From contig JACIVX010000001.1 of assembly GCA_014361295.1 (NCBI GenBank), positions 1,710,359-1,774,358 of the forward strand: DNA of 64,000 nucleotides, written 5' to 3'. Under the pieces are notes generated by a model that was given only the letters and a program-made list of their open reading frames with translations, did not search any database and was not told where the DNA came from. This document shows, piece by piece, positions 62,648 to 64,000 of this stretch (within the stretch, counting starts at the first letter, position 1; each line of letters starts with the position of its first letter). The DNA is from Methanomassiliicoccales archaeon. Its GTDB lineage: Archaea > Thermoplasmatota > Thermoplasmata > Methanomassiliicoccales > JACIVX01. Both the position numbers and the translations under genes were made by a program.

Positions 62648-63064
62648 TTTAGACAAAGAATCATTGAATTCTTGGAAGAGGATGTAAGTCTTCCATTGAC
62701 GGAAATTGCACGGAATCTGAAGCTAAATGAATCGACAATCATAAAAAGAGTTGTGAATCTGCAGAAGAAAGGAATCATCAAAAAATTCACTATTGTTATT
62801 GATCCTTCAAAGATCGGCTACAATACAGTCTCAATCATCAGCATTGACGTTGATCCTTCGAAATTGCTCGAGGTTGCGCAGAAGCTCTGCGAAATCAAAG
62901 AAGCGAGATATGTCGCTACGTCCACTGGCGATCACATGATTATGGTTGAAATATGGACGAGGGACTGAAAGGAACTCGCTAAACTCATAACCGAGAAGAT
63001 CGGGACGATCGATGCTGTCAGAAAGATATGCCCATCGATTATCCTAGAAAAAATGAAGGATTAA
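62648..63064 (+). pseudogene. Lrp/AsnC-family regulator, interrupted
   Basis: The frame encodes a near-complete Lrp/AsnC protein: RIIEFLEEDVSLPLTEIARNL and LNESTIIKRVVNLQKKGII make the helix-turn-helix, FTIVIDPSKIGYNTV and ARYVATSTGDHMIMVEIW belong to the RAM (ligand) domain, and ICPSIILEKMKD ends at 63064. An in-frame TGA at 62966-62968 (VEIWTRD-stop-KELAKLI) cuts it before the last 31 residues. At the 5' end, LDK is in another frame from RIIEF, so a base is missing and no good start exists; TTG at 62672 is the first. Read-through of TGA is conceivable, but the second lesion favours a pseudogene. Confidence 0.75.
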
Positions 63065-63096
63065 GAAATGAGGATCAAAAGGATCTTCCGCGTTTT

Positions 63097-64000
63097 TTAG
63101 TCTGGACTCCTCATAGCACCGTTGATTGCGATTTCAGCGATGTCCATCGAGTACATGATTGTTCTTGTGATGCTATCGATGACTGTCGTTTTAGCGATGA
63201 GTTCAATCGGAATCGACGAATCGATACGAGCCCGCATCCTTTCGCAGGTTTCAACGAGTACATTTCCGCGATCGATGACTTCATTCGCTGTCCTTATGTT
63301 CTTTAAAAAGAGTGCCTCGACCGCCCTATCAAAAATCTCGATCGCAGCATTGCTAGCGTTTCCGATTTCTAAGTATTCTTTCATTTCAATATCGGAATCG
63401 GCCAGAAGTAGAGTGTTCCTCGCGATTTTCTCTGCGTGATCGCCTATTCTTTCGATCCCCCGTGCAGAGACCGCATAGTCCATACCGTCATAGACGTTGA
63501 TATTCATTTTCTCCGCGAGGTAGCGATCTTTAAGGATGAGATTGTACTGCTTGATGACCATCCAATACAGTCTGTCGATCTCCGTATCCCGATCAATAAC
63601 GTCTCTCGCAAGATCGGCATCACTTTCTTCAAGAGATCTCATTGCATCGATGTGCATCGACTTCGCGATGAGATGCATGCGTCTCACGCATTTCTGCTGG
63701 GGTAACTCCATGGGATCGGATAGATCATGCAATAATACTGAATTACTCGTTTCTTCGATGACCTCGGGACCAATGACCATCTTTGAAAAATCCTTCACCG
63801 TTCTCTTGAGATCGAGATCAAATCGATCCTTAGCTCTCACTTCAATGATATCGTACCCCGCGAGATACGCCGCAACGAGCTTTCTAGTGAGATGTTCTTT
63901 CGCTTCACTATCAATTTGGATGATCTTCTTTGTTGATTCTTCCTCCCTTTCAGTGCTCGGACTGATGTGCAGTGTACCATCATTCATGATGCGAACGATC
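63097..64000 (-). CDS. PhoU-domain phosphate-uptake regulator (5' end beyond window)
   Basis: An archaeal PhoU-type protein, open to the right edge. The visible part starts with IVRIMNDGTLHISPS, the end of an AbrB/SpoVT-like N-terminal domain whose first strands lie outside the window. Two helical PhoU repeats follow (MHIDAMRSLEESDADLARDVIDRD; ISARGIERIGDHAEKIARN-like, read as SARGIERIGDHAEKIAR). The E-R-I-x-D-H motif is typical. PhoU proteins control phosphate transporters and metal-phosphate signalling. The ATG at 63987 is internal, not the true start. No pst genes are seen on this side. Confidence 0.85.
   Translation of the reverse strand, partial: IVRIMNDGTLHISPSTEREEESTKKIIQIDSEAKEHLTRKLVAAYLAGYDIIEVRAKDRFDLDLKRTVKDFSKMVIGPEVIEETSNSVLLHDLSDPMELPQQKCVRRMHLIAKSMHIDAMRSLEESDADLARDVIDRDTEIDRLYWMVIKQYNLILKDRYLAEKMNINVYDGMDYAVSARGIERIGDHAEKIARNTLLLADSDIEMKEYLEIGNASNAAIEIFDRAVEALFLKNIRTANEVIDRGNVLVETCERMRARIDSSIPIELIAKTTVIDSITRTIMYSMDIAEIAINGAMRSPD

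Noticed and set aside
1-64000. tRNA genes, rRNA genes, CRISPR arrays, insertion sequences, phage or defence genes
   Set aside because: I looked for their typical signals (T-loop motifs, regular repeats, transposase or nuclease motifs) and found none I can support.

Overview
The window is a densely packed stretch of an archaeal chromosome. Evidence for an archaeon includes Pelota, diphthine synthase, Trm5, HerA with Mre11-Rad50, a GHMP-type shikimate kinase, the aspartate-semialdehyde route into aromatic amino acids, A/T-rich TATA-like boxes with very short leaders, and GGTG/GGAGG ribosome binding sites. The DUF39/NIL-ferredoxin homocysteine genes, the UPF0280 gene, the ADP-forming acyl-CoA synthetase and HypF point to an anaerobic euryarchaeal lineage related to methanogens. 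I lean towards Thermoplasmatota (Methanomassiliicoccales-like or a relative), but the window has no rRNA or methanogenesis gene to settle it.

Layout. 1-522 is the ruined end of a UxaA-family dehydratase. 809-3088 encodes an amino-acid permease fused to two UspA domains. 3346-5784 is a three-gene run (DUF429, HExxH metalloprotease, OB-fold/HD hydrolase), facing a small Cys-cluster gene. 6127-6330 looks like a structured RNA with its own TATA box. 6421-11066 carries a THEP1-type NTPase, a DUF72 protein, and an acyl-CoA synthetase (ADP-forming) overlapping a DRTGG-domain protein. 11101-18065 (minus strand) holds rad50, mre11, a frameshifted cation/proton antiporter and herA. 18204-25154 has a divergent FtsZ-like gene, dphB, trm5, a dCTP deaminase/dUTPase-family gene, hypF and a lone gcvH. 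25343-28639 has two paralogous flavin-reductase genes flanking an MTA phosphorylase, then a decayed aminotransferase.

28640-36638 (minus strand) is one run of ten translationally coupled genes: hisG-hisC-hisH-hisA-hisB-hisF-hisIE-PHP phosphatase-lysC-pheA. A promoter and a perfect inverted repeat sit upstream of hisG. 36823-38111 is a divergent ArsR-type regulator / PPOX flavoprotein pair around a palindrome. 38242-49262 (minus strand) is a second long run: ADH synthase, DHQ synthase II, aroD-aroE fusion, shikimate kinase, aroA, aroC, chorismate mutase-prephenate dehydrogenase fusion, asd, DUF39 sulfurtransferase, NIL-ferredoxin, UPF0280. It joins the chorismate pathway to its aspartate-semialdehyde supply and to homocysteine synthesis. 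With lysC and pheA in the his run, aspartate-family and aromatic synthesis are nearly complete here; hisD is missing.

49780-56255 has a membrane-anchored beta-rich protein, an ACT-domain regulator, an EamA transporter and carA-carB. 56575-57612 is Pelota. 57964-61913 is a four-gene run (homocitrate/Re-citrate-synthase-like enzyme, large and small aconitase-family subunits, isocitrate/isopropylmalate-type dehydrogenase). 61914-63064 is a decaying stretch with remnants of a rubrerythrin and an Lrp/AsnC regulator. The window ends inside a PhoU-like gene.

A repeated theme is gene disruption: five loci carry in-frame stops or frameshifts. Some may be assembly errors (a T6 run in the antiporter); others (rubrerythrin, aminotransferase, UxaA) carry several lesions and look like real decay.
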